A DNA stretch of 64,000 nucleotides from an uncultured bacterium (GCA_949297715.1 CASFTJ010000001.1:124001-188000); one strand, 5' to 3'; counted from the stretch's first letter, positions 43,381-53,016 are shown. The notes: generated from the sequence alone by a model not told the origin. Numbers and translations are program-made.

Positions 43381-44564
43381 TCCACTAATGTCCTTTCTTT
43401 TTCAAAGAGGATTTGACATTTCAAATAAGGTAATTTGATATTATCAATTTCAGAGTTATCTCCGACCATAATTGAATTTTTTAAATCTATTTTTACTTTT
43501 TCACAGGCTCTCAATATCATGCCCGGATTAGGTTTTCTGAGAAGCGAGGCATAAGAATATTCTTTTATTACGCCATCTTTATGGTAGGGACAAAATTCAA
43601 TGTCATCAAATTCTATTCCTTGTGTTTTATAAAATTCTTTAATTCCTTCAAACCCTTCTTGCATTTGGTCAAAATTAAATTTGTTTTTTGCAATTCCTGC
43701 TTGATTTGTAACCATTATGATATGATAATTTTTTTCTGAATATTTTTTGACAATATTTATTGTGCTTTCAATAATTTCAAAATTTTTGCCATTAGGATAT
43801 TCTGTGTTTACAATCAAAGTGCCGTCTTTATCTATAAAAAGTGCAGGTTTTGCTTTTTTACTAGCCCATTCGGGGATAAGATTTTGTGCTTTGTAATAAT
43901 CTTCAGGAATACCTATATCTATGAAACATCCGCCTACCGGCAGACCGAATAATTCTTTGTTTTTTAACAACTTGGGAAATATCTCAGTTTCTAATGAAAT
44001 AAATTGGACTGAAAATTCGTCCAAAAATCTTTTTAATACTGATTTTTCGATACGATAAATTCCGCCGTTTATATAGCCGTCAATTCTGTTTTTTGGAAGA
44101 TTTCCTTTTTCTGTAAAAGATGATATTTCAAAGTTTTTATCTATTTCGACAAACCCGTATCTTGATATATTGTCGGTGTATCTCAAGGCTATTGTGCAAG
44201 GTTTATTTTTTCCAAATTCTTCTAAAATTGAAAAATCTATATCAAAAAAAGTGTCGCCATTGATTACATAAAAATTATCATTCAGAAATTCAAATGCATT
44301 CAAAATAGCTCCGCCCGTACCAAGAGCGGTTTCTTCTTTTACAAATCGAGTGTTTGGTAGATCTTTAAAATGATTTTCGATAATTTCGGATTTATAACCT
44401 GTTAAAAAAACAAAACTGTCAAAACCGTGATTTTGTAATTGTCCAATTATATATTCCAAAAAAGGTTTATTTTTTATCGGAGCCATAGGCTTTGGAACAT
44501 CAGATACGACATGAGCCAATCTTGTACCGAATCCGCCAGAAAGAATTACTGCTTGCTTAGCCAT
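43377..44564 (-). CDS. Fused heptose-1-P guanylyltransferase / heptose bisphosphatase
   Basis: 395 residues. Residues 1 to about 220 are a nucleotidyltransferase (AVILSGGFGTRLAHVVSDVP, PKPMAPI, NGDTFFDID) of the HddC type; about 225-395 form a GmhB-type HAD phosphatase (LFIDKDGTLIVNTEYP, MVTNQAGIAKNKF, RKPNPGMI, MVGDNSEID). Together they would dephosphorylate heptose 1,7-bisphosphate and activate it with GTP. In the phosphatase the CPYH half of the usual zinc site is present, but the C-x-C before RKPNPG is missing (SYASLLRK). ATG at 44564 with GGAGG upstream; overlaps the previous gene by 8 bp. Confidence 0.87.
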   Translation of the reverse strand: MAKQAVILSGGFGTRLAHVVSDVPKPMAPIKNKPFLEYIIGQLQNHGFDSFVFLTGYKSEIIENHFKDLPNTRFVKEETALGTGGAILNAFEFLNDNFYVINGDTFFDIDFSILEEFGKNKPCTIALRYTDNISRYGFVEIDKNFEISSFTEKGNLPKNRIDGYINGGIYRIEKSVLKRFLDEFSVQFISLETEIFPKLLKNKELFGLPVGGCFIDIGIPEDYYKAQNLIPEWASKKAKPALFIDKDGTLIVNTEYPNGKNFEIIESTINIVKKYSEKNYHIIMVTNQAGIAKNKFNFDQMQEGFEGIKEFYKTQGIEFDDIEFCPYHKDGVIKEYSYASLLRKPNPGMILRACEKVKIDLKNSIMVGDNSEIDNIKLPYLKCQILFEKERTLVE

Positions 44565-45918
44565 GACGACCTCCAAGTGCTAGGAATACAGCTTTTACTA
44601 ATATTCCAATTTCCCATAAAAGATTTCTGTGTTTTAAATAATACATATCATATTGCAGCTTTTCTGCAATATCGTCAGCTAATACACAGTGCCCTTGGTT
44701 AATCTGAGCCCAGCCTGTCCAGCCCGTTTTTACCCATTGTCTGCATTTGTAGTATGGAATTTCTTTTGAATAAATATTTACCAGATCTTCCCATTCCGTT
44801 CTTGGACCTACAATTGACATTTCGCCTTTCAAAATATTTATCATCTGCGGAATTTCGTCAAATCTTGCTTTCCTTACAAATTTGCAGAACGGAATTACTC
44901 GATTATCCTGATCTTGAGATTCTGTATGCTCGATATGACCTGCTTTCGGTATGTAATCATTAAGGTACATTGTACGTAACTTATACATTTTAAATGGTTT
45001 GCCGTTTCTCCCGATTCTTGTCTGTGTATAGACTGCTGGTCCGCCATCTGTTAATTTTACTCTTATTCCTATGTACAAAAGAATTGGAAAGGTTACGGTC
45101 AGAATAATTAAAGCTGATATGATATCATAAGCTCTTTTGCAAAAGTCATACAAGGCTGATCTTTTTTGCATATATTCATAAAAAAGCCAATTTATCGACA
45201 TTCTGTCTATAAAATATTTTCCAGTTATTTTTTCATAGAATTCTGCCATTTTGTAAACTTTGACGTTTCGTGGAATACTCTCGACCATATTTGTCAAAAG
45301 TTCTTCTTCCATTCTTCGTTTAATTGCAATAATTACGATATCAACATTATTTGTTTTTATTGCTTTTTTAAGGTTTGCAGGTTTTGTGATTACTTTAAGC
45401 GAGCTTTCTGGAATATAGTCTTCTGATTCTGCATCTTCTATAAAACCGATTACTTGCATTTTAAGTGCTTTTTTAGCCTTAATTTCATCGGCTATAAGTT
45501 TTGCAGTTTTATCATTACCTATTATAAGAACATTTCGAGTCCGTTTTATATGAAACAGATAATAGTGAAACAAAAGTCTGTATATTCTAAGCGCTATAAA
45601 AATTGTTATAAGATTTGCGAGTATAAATTCAAAAGTATTTGCATCATGAGTAAATGTCAATAGTAAAATTGCAGGTGGAATCTGCGCAAATACCATTCCT
45701 TCAAAAAGCAGGTAATAATTTTTTAATGTTGTATTAAATTCTCTGATTTTGTAGTTGTCTTTTAGAAATAAGACTGCAATTCCTGATAGTACAGTAATTA
45801 ATACGGTCATGTCCAAGAGATTTTCGGGCAAATTGAAACCTGTATACCAAAAGGTTGTTGAGAACAACATAACCGCCATATCAAATAAAAACATTATCAA
45901 TATTGATTTAGATATCAT
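44557..45918 (-). CDS. Initiating sugar-phosphate transferase (WbaP/WcaJ-like)
   Basis: 453 residues. Four N-terminal membrane helices, a Rossmann-like middle domain (NVLIIGNDKTAKLIADEIKA), one more helix (IISALIILTVTFPILLYIGI) and the C-terminal bacterial sugar transferase domain: GPAVYTQTRIGRNGKPFKMY, KLRTM, KARFDEIPQMINILKGEMS, IVGPR. Transfers a sugar-1-phosphate to undecaprenyl phosphate, the first step of repeat-unit synthesis. First gene of the minus-strand locus; it heads the GDP-heptose genes. Confidence 0.92.
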   Translation of the reverse strand: MISKSILIMFLFDMAVMLFSTTFWYTGFNLPENLLDMTVLITVLSGIAVLFLKDNYKIREFNTTLKNYYLLFEGMVFAQIPPAILLLTFTHDANTFEFILANLITIFIALRIYRLLFHYYLFHIKRTRNVLIIGNDKTAKLIADEIKAKKALKMQVIGFIEDAESEDYIPESSLKVITKPANLKKAIKTNNVDIVIIAIKRRMEEELLTNMVESIPRNVKVYKMAEFYEKITGKYFIDRMSINWLFYEYMQKRSALYDFCKRAYDIISALIILTVTFPILLYIGIRVKLTDGGPAVYTQTRIGRNGKPFKMYKLRTMYLNDYIPKAGHIEHTESQDQDNRVIPFCKFVRKARFDEIPQMINILKGEMSIVGPRTEWEDLVNIYSKEIPYYKCRQWVKTGWTGWAQINQGHCVLADDIAEKLQYDMYYLKHRNLLWEIGILVKAVFLALGGRHG

Positions 45919-46391
45919 TATTTAATATTAGTTCCCTTCAAATAAATAATAAAATTATAATACAACAAACAAAAAATAATTTTAATAAATTATATTATTT
46001 TTTCTTATCAAAACTTTAAGAATAAATCCGTTTTTATATAGTTTATTTTATTTATTTTAAATGTATTTATCGGTTTTTCTGCCTGATAGGTTGAAATTAT
46101 CGGAAATAGTCCTCAGCAAATTCCTGCAAAAATTATATACGGTCGGGTAATTTTTCGCCCCTCTATATATTTGTTTAGTCCTAAGTAATTATCTAAATTT
46201 ATAGCGTAATCTTCTCTTTTTATGTTGCAATCCCCTGTTTAAATTTGTTTTCTGTAAATTCCGACTAAAAAGCAAGATATATTTAAAACCCAGCCCTATG
46301 TACAAAAAAACAGATGTAAAGAAATACCTTAAATGATTATTTGTAACAGTAAAAACGAGTATTGGGAAAATTAAAGTTTACATTTTGTTTT
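45919..46391. other. Intergenic region, no gene seen
   Basis: About 470 AT-rich bases upstream of the sugar transferase gene. No open frame with a start and ribosome binding site and no convincing terminator. It should contain the promoter of the polysaccharide operon, but I could not pick one out with confidence among many AT-rich hexamers. Confidence 0.5.
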
Positions 46392-46514
46392 TTATTTCTT
46401 TAGTTTTGAATCACTTGAAAATGTCTGATTAACTTGATTTCCAAAAGGTAGTATCATTTGAGACATTAATCCTTGAGCTTGTGCTTCCCCTTTTTTTTGT
46501 AAATATATTTCACT
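46392..46514 (-). pseudogene. Relic: C-terminal fragment of an unknown protein
   Basis: A 40-codon open stretch on the minus strand without a start, containing GEAQAQGLMSQMILPFGNQV and ending in TAA at 46392. It follows kdpE directly. Amino-acid content is protein-like, but it may be chance. Confidence 0.25.
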
Positions 46515-46532
46515 CTATCATTAAGCAGATAC

Positions 46533-47234
46533 CTATTTTTGTAACATTCTATAACCAATACCTATATGAGTTTTTATATAATCTGTATTTTTTAATTTTT
46601 TTCTTAAATTAGTTACAAAAACTCTTAATGATAATTGAGAATCACAACCATTATCATCTAGCCAAATTTCTTTTTTTATATGATTATGTGTTAGCACTTT
46701 TCCAATATTTTTCGCAAATAAACATAACAACTTGTATTCAATAGCTGTTAAATGAATTTCTTCTTCTTGCACATATACACAACCTTTGACATAATCTATT
46801 TTTAAATCCCCATTAATAAATATAGAACTACTTTCTTCCTGAACATTTTTAGAAATATTTTTATGACGCATTGCAACTCTTATACGAGCAAGAAGTTCTT
46901 CAGTATTAAAAGGCTTTGTTAAATAATCATCAGCACCTTCATCAAGAGCCAAAATTTTATCTTCATTTTCAATCCTTGCACTAACAACAATTATTGGAGT
47001 AAGAGAAAATGAACGAATTTTCTTTATTACTTCAATTCCATCTATATCAGGTAGTCCTAAATCTAAAATTATTACATCAGGATTATATGATGAAGCTTTC
47101 AATATGCCTTGAGTAGCATTGGATGCAATTTGGTAGTTATAATTAAATATTTCTAAAGTCGTACCTATTAAATTTTGTATAACTTTATCATCTTCTATAA
47201 CCAATATAGTTCCTTTTGTATTATTTTCACTCAT
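46533..47234 (-). CDS. kdpE: KdpE-like OmpR-family response regulator
   Basis: 233 residues from the ATG at 47234 (GGGGTGAT upstream). Receiver domain with ILVIEDDK, phospho-Asp in VIILDLGLPDIDG (about 53), VVSAR and LTKPFNTEELLARI; C-terminal winged helix (LTAIEYKLLCLFAKNIGKVL, SLRVFVTNLRKKLK, GIGYRML). KdpE controls potassium uptake in response to KdpD. It overlaps the kinase stop by 8 bp. The kinase is truncated, so signalling here may be altered. Confidence 0.85.
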   Translation of the reverse strand: MSENNTKGTILVIEDDKVIQNLIGTTLEIFNYNYQIASNATQGILKASSYNPDVIILDLGLPDIDGIEVIKKIRSFSLTPIIVVSARIENEDKILALDEGADDYLTKPFNTEELLARIRVAMRHKNISKNVQEESSSIFINGDLKIDYVKGCVYVQEEEIHLTAIEYKLLCLFAKNIGKVLTHNHIKKEIWLDDNGCDSQLSLRVFVTNLRKKLKNTDYIKTHIGIGYRMLQK

Positions 47235-48093
47235 TATTATCACCCCTTTTTATAGTAAAGGTAAATATTGTGCCCTTTGGTATATTATCTTTTATTTCTA
47301 AAACTCCACCATGGGCAGCAATTATTGATTTACAAAGAGCTAAACCTAGCCCCAAACCGCGTCTTCCATCAATTGATGCATTTTTTATAGTGTAAAACAT
47401 TTCACATATTTTATCTTTTTCTTTATCCAGAATACCAGAACCTTCATCCGCGACATATACCTCTACATATTTACCGGCAGCTTTTGCTCCGATAGTTATA
47501 TTAGTTGAAATTGGAGAATATTTCATTGCATTATCTGCCAAATTAAAAATAACCTGTGCAATTAATCTTCCATCCATCGATGCACTTAGCATTTCATCTT
47601 CCAAGTCTATAATTATATTAAATTTTTCTTTTTTTCTTCCTAAATGAGAAATTACATCTGCAAAAATATCAGAAAAATATTCTTCATCTTTTTTTATTTT
47701 TATTTCATTTTTATCAAAACGAGTAATTGAAAGTAAATTTTCTACTAAATTTAAAAGCCATATTGAATCATCATAAATATTTGTATAAATTTCTTGCTTT
47801 TTGTTTTCTGATAACAAACTTGTATTATTTATTAAAATTTCAGCAAAACCAGAAATGCTGGTTAAAGGCGTTCTCAAGTCATGTGAAATGCCTCTTAATA
47901 ATGTTGATCTAAGTTCTTCTTGTTTATTTTTTATCAATAATTCATTTTTAGCCTGTAAAACTTCTTCTTTTTCATATGCAAGAGCAACTTCTCTTAACAT
48001 GGCTATTAAAATATTCTTTTCAAATTCGCTTATATTTGTCTTATTTAGAACAATAATCGCAAAAACATTATTTAAATTCCGTATCGGTAAAAT
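47227..48093 (-). pseudogene. kdpD: KdpD sensor kinase, N-terminal two thirds missing
   Basis: Only about 288 residues remain: end of the GAF-like part (LPIRNLNNVFAIIVLN, EVALAYEKEE), H-box RGISHDLRTPLTSISGFAEI, N-box NLADNAMKYSP, G1 VADEGSGI and G2 RGLGLGLALCKSI. The KdpD and Usp domains and the four membrane helices are absent. At about 48090 the coding meaning changes abruptly to TrkH on the other strand. The open frame runs on to 48216, but those residues are antisense to trkH. Kinase core residues are intact, so a soluble fragment could still be made. Confidence 0.8.
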
Positions 48094-49238
48094 CTGCTCT
48101 ATCAACAACAGGATTATCAACTGCGGGAATTTCTGATATTTATACCACTTTTGGGCATGTAGTTTTACTATGTTTAATCCAACTGGGAGCAATTGGTTAT
48201 ATGACATTAACTTCATTTTTTATTCTCTCCAGAAGTGACAGTATTTCAACACAACGTATAAAAATTTTATCTGCAGAATTTACATTACCGGAAAATTTTA
48301 ATATTAAATCTTTTATAAAAAACGTAATTGTATATACCTTTATAATTGAACTTTTAGGGGCTCTTGTATTATTTTTTCAATTTAAACACTTGGGCGTAAA
48401 TACACCACTGTGGTCCGGATTTTTTCATTCTGTATCTGCTTTTGCAACAGCCGGATTCAGCCTTTATTCAGACAGTCTTATGGGATTTCAAAATAACGCT
48501 GTAATATGTATAACAATTGCTATACTCTGTTACTTAGGATCTATCGGGTTTATTGTTCCAATGGATATTTATAAATGCATAAAAGGTGAAAAAAAAGAAA
48601 TTACTTTAACCTCAAAAATAATTATATTAATAACTTTGTTAATTTGTCTTGTTGGAACTGTAATTTACACATTAGATATGAACTCTTCTATACTAGAAGC
48701 TTTTTTCCAAATAGCTTCGGCTTCTACAACTGCAGGATTTAACAGTATAAATCTTGCGAATTTATCTAATGCAGTATTGTTTGTTATGATTTTTGTTATG
48801 ATAATAGGAGCTTCCCCTTCAGGTACAGGGGGCGGTATAAAAACTACCACTATTTCAGCATTGTTAGGTGTAATAAATAGTGTAAAAGATGGACATCCTG
48901 ATAATATAACATTTTTAAAGAAAAAAATTCCTCCAAATAGAGTTATGACAGCAGTTGCGAATGCGACAACGTATGTTTTACTTTTGGCAGTTAGTACAAC
49001 ATTAGTTTGTTTTTTTGATACTCATTCTTTTTTAGAGTTATGTTTTGAAACAACATCTGCATTAGGCACAGTTGGATTAAGTTTAGGAATTACATCTGAA
49101 TTATCTGATTGGGCAAAAATTATTTTAACTGTAACAATGTTTTTAGGAAGAGTTGGGCCGTTAACATTAGGTATTGCATTTTTTCAACAAAAATATAATT
49201 CAAAAGTAATAAGTCAAAAAGAAGATATAGCTGTCTAA
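48090..49238 (+). pseudogene. TrkH/KtrB-type potassium transporter, N-terminus missing
   Basis: About 380 residues of a potassium channel-like subunit. The reading begins at the selectivity-filter region KSALSTTGLSTAG (about 48090) and continues with filter repeats SVSAFATAGFSLYSD, ASASTTAGFNSINL, GASPSGTGGGIKTTT and ETTSALGTVGLSLG. The expected first M1 helix and start are missing; the first in-frame ATG (48201) lies after the first pore loop. Adjoins the truncated kdpD head to head. No TrkA/KtrA gene is nearby. Confidence 0.8.
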
Positions 49239-49602
49239 TTACTAAGCAAAATAATTCTAAATGAGAATAATGTCTTGTTAGTAATATTTAAAACTTTTTA
49301 TAGTAACCGGACTTTATTTACTTAAAATGTCAAATAATCGTTTTATCCGTGCAATTTAGATTATGAGGGTGAAATAGGCTATAACATTGGTTTTAAAATA
49401 GAAAATTTAAGACAATTCTTGGACAGTAATCGGAGAATCGAGACCTGAAAAAGACCATTTTGTAACATATAAAACGATTACTTCCGACCGCCAAAGTTCA
49501 AAGACAAAGCCAACTTTGCCGAATAATCTTTTTATGCGTTCGGATAAAATGTCCCGTTAAATTACAATTACAATTACAATTACAAGCACAATAAAAAATA
49601 AA
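49239..49602. other. Intergenic region with a gene relic and short repeats
   Basis: A 36-codon stretch without a start (49338-49448) contains YEGEIGYNIGFKIENLRQFL and ends in TGA; it looks like a fragment of an envelope protein. A 7-bp hairpin CAAAGTT/AACTTTG lies at 49492-49518, and four perfect tandem ATTACA units at 49561-49584. Nothing else is recognised. Confidence 0.4.
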
Positions 49603-49628
49603 AAAGAGGCAGCAAATACTGTCTCTTT
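49603..49628 (-). terminator. Terminator of tRNA-Arg (bidirectional)
   Basis: AAAGAGGCAG / CTGTCTCTTT, 10 bp with one G-T pair and a 6-nt loop; T-rich on both sides. It starts 6 nt past the tRNA end on the minus strand. Confidence 0.8.
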
Positions 49629-49633
49629 TTTAT

Positions 49634-49707
<74 letters not shown>

Positions 49708-49915
49708 TTATTTAATTTTCATAACGAATACACCTAAATCCTGCTTATGCAAATTCTTTAATGTACTCATCCCCCTTTAGAGGTACAATGAAATTCTAGC
49801 AGATAAATTTTTATTTTCAAGTCTTTGTTTTTATGAAAATTTGTGAATTGCTTGAAAAAAAAACGTATTTATTGTATTTTTTTACATAAGAAACGGGGAA
49901 ATCAAGGGGTTCAAT

Positions 49916-50908
49916 ATGGCGGAAGACAACAAATTAAATTTAGAGGCGATAGCCGAAAAATACAGTTTGTTTGATGCAACAAACACCCAGAATCTAATCT
50001 CACGCATAACCGGATTAGATAATGATTTTTGTTCCGACGATTTGATAAAAATTTACAATTATCTTTTGACAAATTTAAAATCCCCAGATGTTTTAATGCA
50101 CGTAATTGCACTTGCTGACAGATTTAGAAATTATTCAACGCTTTCAATTCTTGTAGACATTTTGTTATTAAAAAATGCTGAGAATTTAGCACCGGAAGAT
50201 AAAGAGAATTATATAAATCTTCGTGTAATGTGCGCAAAAGCAATTGCTAATTATCGTGACACTTCAGCGGTAACCCCTCTTTTATACTGTTTAAACAACA
50301 AAGACGAAAATTATAAAGTAAGATTTGCCTGTGCGGATGCTTTAGGGAGAATCGGCGACAAATACGCAGTAGCGCCATTAATTGATGTTGTTAAGGATGA
50401 AGAAGAAAAATCCGTTTATTTAAGAGAATCCGCAGCTTCAGCCCTTGGCATGCTTGGAGATATGAGAGCAGTCGATCCTTTGGTAAGCATTCTTGAAACA
50501 AAACAGGGAATTATTGATAAGTTTACATTTTTAAAGGAAAGAGTAATCGAAGCGCTTGGCAAACTCAGGCTTGGTGCGGATGAAAGAGTTTTTAACGCCC
50601 TAAAGATGTCACTGATGGATGAATCCCCGCAAATAAGAATTAACGCAATAGAAGCAATGATGGACAGCGAGCACCCCGAAGCTTACGAAACAATAAAAAG
50701 CTGTCTGTTTGACGATGATGATGAGGTTAAAAAGAATGCGCTTGTTGCATTATACAATCTTCATGGGCGTTCTGTTCTTGACGAAGTTATAAGAGAACCC
50801 CTATACAGCGACATCTTAAAAGTTGAAGCCGTTTCAATGATTGACGAATACGAAACGGATGAAGACGAAGAATTTGCAAGAAAATTCAGAGAGGAACTTG
50901 ATGGTTAA
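49916..50908 (+). CDS. HEAT-repeat protein
   Basis: 330 residues made of tandem HEAT/PBS-lyase-type repeats of about 30 residues: DTSAVTPLLYCLNNKDENYK then VRFACADALGRIGD, KYAVAPLIDVVKDEEEKSVY, RAVDPLVSILETKQ, DERVFNALKMSLMDESPQIR. It forms a helical solenoid for protein binding; no catalytic motif. AAGGGG precedes the ATG. Its end overlaps the queC start by 8 bp, so it heads the queC operon, although a role in that pathway is not implied. Confidence 0.85.
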   Translation: MAEDNKLNLEAIAEKYSLFDATNTQNLISRITGLDNDFCSDDLIKIYNYLLTNLKSPDVLMHVIALADRFRNYSTLSILVDILLLKNAENLAPEDKENYINLRVMCAKAIANYRDTSAVTPLLYCLNNKDENYKVRFACADALGRIGDKYAVAPLIDVVKDEEEKSVYLRESAASALGMLGDMRAVDPLVSILETKQGIIDKFTFLKERVIEALGKLRLGADERVFNALKMSLMDESPQIRINAIEAMMDSEHPEAYETIKSCLFDDDDEVKKNALVALYNLHGRSVLDEVIREPLYSDILKVEAVSMIDEYETDEDEEFARKFREELDG

Positions 50909-51569
50909 ATCAGTAATTTTACTGTCAGGCGGACTCGATTCTCTTGTGAGTCTTGGATTAACCCGAGAAAAATATAACGTAGAGCTTGCGCTGACTTTTG
51001 ATTACGGGCAAAAAGCCCTAATGTCGGAAATTGAAGCCTCTGCAAAAATTTGTGAATATTATAAAGTCAGACATAAAATTATAAAACTTGATTTTTTAAA
51101 AGAAATCACACACACTTCGCTATGTTCAAATAAAGAAATTCCGACAGGAGAAAACCTTGCACTCGGGGAAAAAAGCGCCAAAAGTGTTTGGGTTCCAAAT
51201 AGAAACGGATTATTTTTAAACATAGCCGCAAGCTTTTCTGACAGCGAAGATTACGGCTATATAATAATCGGCGCAAACCAAGAAGAAGCCTCAACTTTCC
51301 CCGATAACACCAAAGAATTTATAGACCGAACCGAAAAAGAATTTGAATATTCAACCCGCCGCCGCCCGAAAGTTCTTGCGCCCTTGATAAATTACACTAA
51401 GAATGATATAGTGAAACTGGCAGTTGAAAATTCTATTCCGCTGAAGTTTGTCAAGAGCTGCTATCAAAGCGGAGAGAAGCATTGCGGCAAATGCGAATCC
51501 TGCATAAGACTAAAAAATGCTTTGTTGTATAATAATTGTAAGGATATGGTAAAAGAATTATTTGAATAA
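50901..51569 (+). CDS. queC: 7-cyano-7-deazaguanine synthase
   Basis: 222 residues from the ATG at 50901 with AGAGAGG upstream. N-terminal PP-loop VILLSGGLDSLVSLGL, TFDYGQKALMSEIEAS, VPNRNGLFLNIA, and the C-terminal zinc site CYQSGEKHCGKCESC. Converts 7-carboxy-7-deazaguanine to preQ0 with ATP and ammonia, towards queuosine or other 7-deazapurines. No queD, queE or queF lies in the window. Confidence 0.95.
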   Translation: MVKSVILLSGGLDSLVSLGLTREKYNVELALTFDYGQKALMSEIEASAKICEYYKVRHKIIKLDFLKEITHTSLCSNKEIPTGENLALGEKSAKSVWVPNRNGLFLNIAASFSDSEDYGYIIIGANQEEASTFPDNTKEFIDRTEKEFEYSTRRRPKVLAPLINYTKNDIVKLAVENSIPLKFVKSCYQSGEKHCGKCESCIRLKNALLYNNCKDMVKELFE

Positions 51570-51585
51570 CAAATAAAACAAAGTT

Positions 51586-52140
51586 ATGAAATACAAATTA
51601 ATTGAAAAAGAAATAAAATACGAGGGCTTTCAACTTTGCCCGCACTGGATTTACAAGAATTTCAAAATACAGGGCGATGCGATAGTTGCATTTTGCGGAG
51701 AATGCGACGTAAAACTTAATGAGATGGTAGACATTGAAGATGTAATCAATAATGAACCGATATACAGCAAAGATATGCTGAGTTTTATAACCGAGCAATT
51801 CAATGTTAACTTGGTTGAAGGTGTTTTCAGACAAAGGCTTCTGATTTGTATAATAAAAGAAGCACTTGAAAAACGAGGGATAAAAGTTGAAAGAAGCGGG
51901 GATGATTTGTATGTCAATGGTAAAAAACTTACCGTTTCGATTGCGACGAAATCCTTAACTTCAATACTTATCCACACAGGAATAAATATAAATTCAGAAG
52001 GTGCACCGGTCAAAGCGAGCGGACTGAATAATGATCTTGGAATAACAGATATTTCGGGATTAGCACAAGAAATTATGGAAAATTATGCAAACGAACTTGA
52101 AGACATTGAGCTTGCAAGTACAAAAGTAAGAGGAGTGTAA
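51586..52140 (+). CDS. DUF366 family protein
   Basis: 184 residues. FCGECDVKLNEMVDIEDVIN (about 36-55), SKDMLSFITEQF and RQRLLICIIKEALEKRG match my memory of DUF366, a family of unknown biochemical role. Two Cys (C18, C37/C40 region) precede the VKLNEMVD block. It lies 16 bp after queC, so cotranscription and a link to 7-deazaguanine metabolism are plausible, by position only. Confidence 0.7.
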   Translation: MKYKLIEKEIKYEGFQLCPHWIYKNFKIQGDAIVAFCGECDVKLNEMVDIEDVINNEPIYSKDMLSFITEQFNVNLVEGVFRQRLLICIIKEALEKRGIKVERSGDDLYVNGKKLTVSIATKSLTSILIHTGININSEGAPVKASGLNNDLGITDISGLAQEIMENYANELEDIELASTKVRGV

Positions 52141-52142
52141 CA

Positions 52143-52895
52143 GTGGAAGAACAACCGAAACAAATTGTGACCCCCGATCATATAAGCTATCGTGAATACA
52201 AAAAAAGATTGTCCAAAAATCCACATCAAAGTTTGGTACTTTTTATTTCAGCATTTTTCATATTGCTTTTGGCATTTTTAGGATGTGCAAAATTAATGTC
52301 CCCGGATGTAGATATTGCAATAGGTGATGAACCAGAAGTTGCCTATGAAGAAGAGGGAATTATTCGAGGCAATGTTGACAGCAGGTTAAAGAAAATTCAG
52401 GATGAAGATAATACGACAGAAACAAAAGACACAGTATTTGATCCGGAACTTGATGAAAAAGTTGTAATTCCCGAAAAAAAATCACAGGAAGCACCTATCT
52501 CAGTACAAGAAGAAGCACCGATAATTCTTCAAACATCCGAACAACCCGCTCCTGTAGAAACAAAACAAGAGCATACAGCAGCACCAACTCCGGAACCTAT
52601 TATCAAAAAAGAACAAACAGCACACGAAACCATTCAGCAGACAAATCCAGCACCTGTTCCAGCGCCGGCACCTAAAACATACAAAGTTTACATAGGAAGT
52701 TACTCATCAGCCGCGCAGGCAGAAGTTGCAAAAGGAATTATTGCAGAAACAGGACTTGGCATAAATGTATTTGTCAAAAACATAAACGGATCCTATACAC
52801 TTCAAGCAGGCTCCTTCAGCGCAGTTGATAAAGCCCAAAGCGTTGCAAATGACCTCTTGAAAAACAATTTTCCTGCAAGAGTTGTCGCAGAATAA
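52143..52895 (+). CDS. SPOR-domain inner-membrane protein
   Basis: 250 residues from a GTG with GAGGAG upstream. Cytoplasmic start, one membrane helix (about 29-50: LVLFISAFFILLLAFLGCA), a long Glu/Pro/Thr-rich periplasmic linker (about 55-175), and a C-terminal SPOR domain (YKVYIGSYSSAAQAEVAKGI to the end) that binds denuded glycan strands at division sites. The layout equals FtsN/DedD-type proteins. It follows DUF366 by 2 bp. Confidence 0.85.
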   Translation: MEEQPKQIVTPDHISYREYKKRLSKNPHQSLVLFISAFFILLLAFLGCAKLMSPDVDIAIGDEPEVAYEEEGIIRGNVDSRLKKIQDEDNTTETKDTVFDPELDEKVVIPEKKSQEAPISVQEEAPIILQTSEQPAPVETKQEHTAAPTPEPIIKKEQTAHETIQQTNPAPVPAPAPKTYKVYIGSYSSAAQAEVAKGIIAETGLGINVFVKNINGSYTLQAGSFSAVDKAQSVANDLLKNNFPARVVAE

Positions 52896-52901
52896 AAATT
52901 G

Positions 52902-52922
52902 TATAATACATGACGGTCATGT
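52902..52922 (+). promoter_or_regulatory. -10 box and overlapping operator-like palindrome before gatB
   Basis: TATAAT (52902-52907) followed directly by the perfect inverted repeat ACATGAC-G-GTCATGT (52908-52922). The palindrome would cover the start of transcription, where a repressor dimer could bind. No good -35 at 17 bp. The leader to the gatB ATG is about 100 nt. Confidence 0.45.
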
Positions 52923-53016
52923 TTATGCTAAAATATTTAAGGCAGGCGGAAGGGAGAAGTTCCTAAGCTTTAAGAAGTAAAAAGATTTAACAAAAGTCGA
53001 TATGTAAGGAGATACT

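Noticed and set aside
48093-48216. Continuation of the kdpD frame to 48216 as its true N-terminus
   Set aside because: These codons are antisense to clear TrkH filter sequence (ALSTTGLSTAG), so they are not kinase sequence.
49561-49584. Possible CRISPR or satellite from ATTACA repeats
   Set aside because: Only four hexamers with no spacers; a simple microsatellite. No CRISPR array was found anywhere in the window.
50841-50900. Upstream start for queC
   Set aside because: Adds 20 hydrophilic residues not in the family and lies inside the HEAT gene; the ATG at 50901 has its own AGAGAGG.
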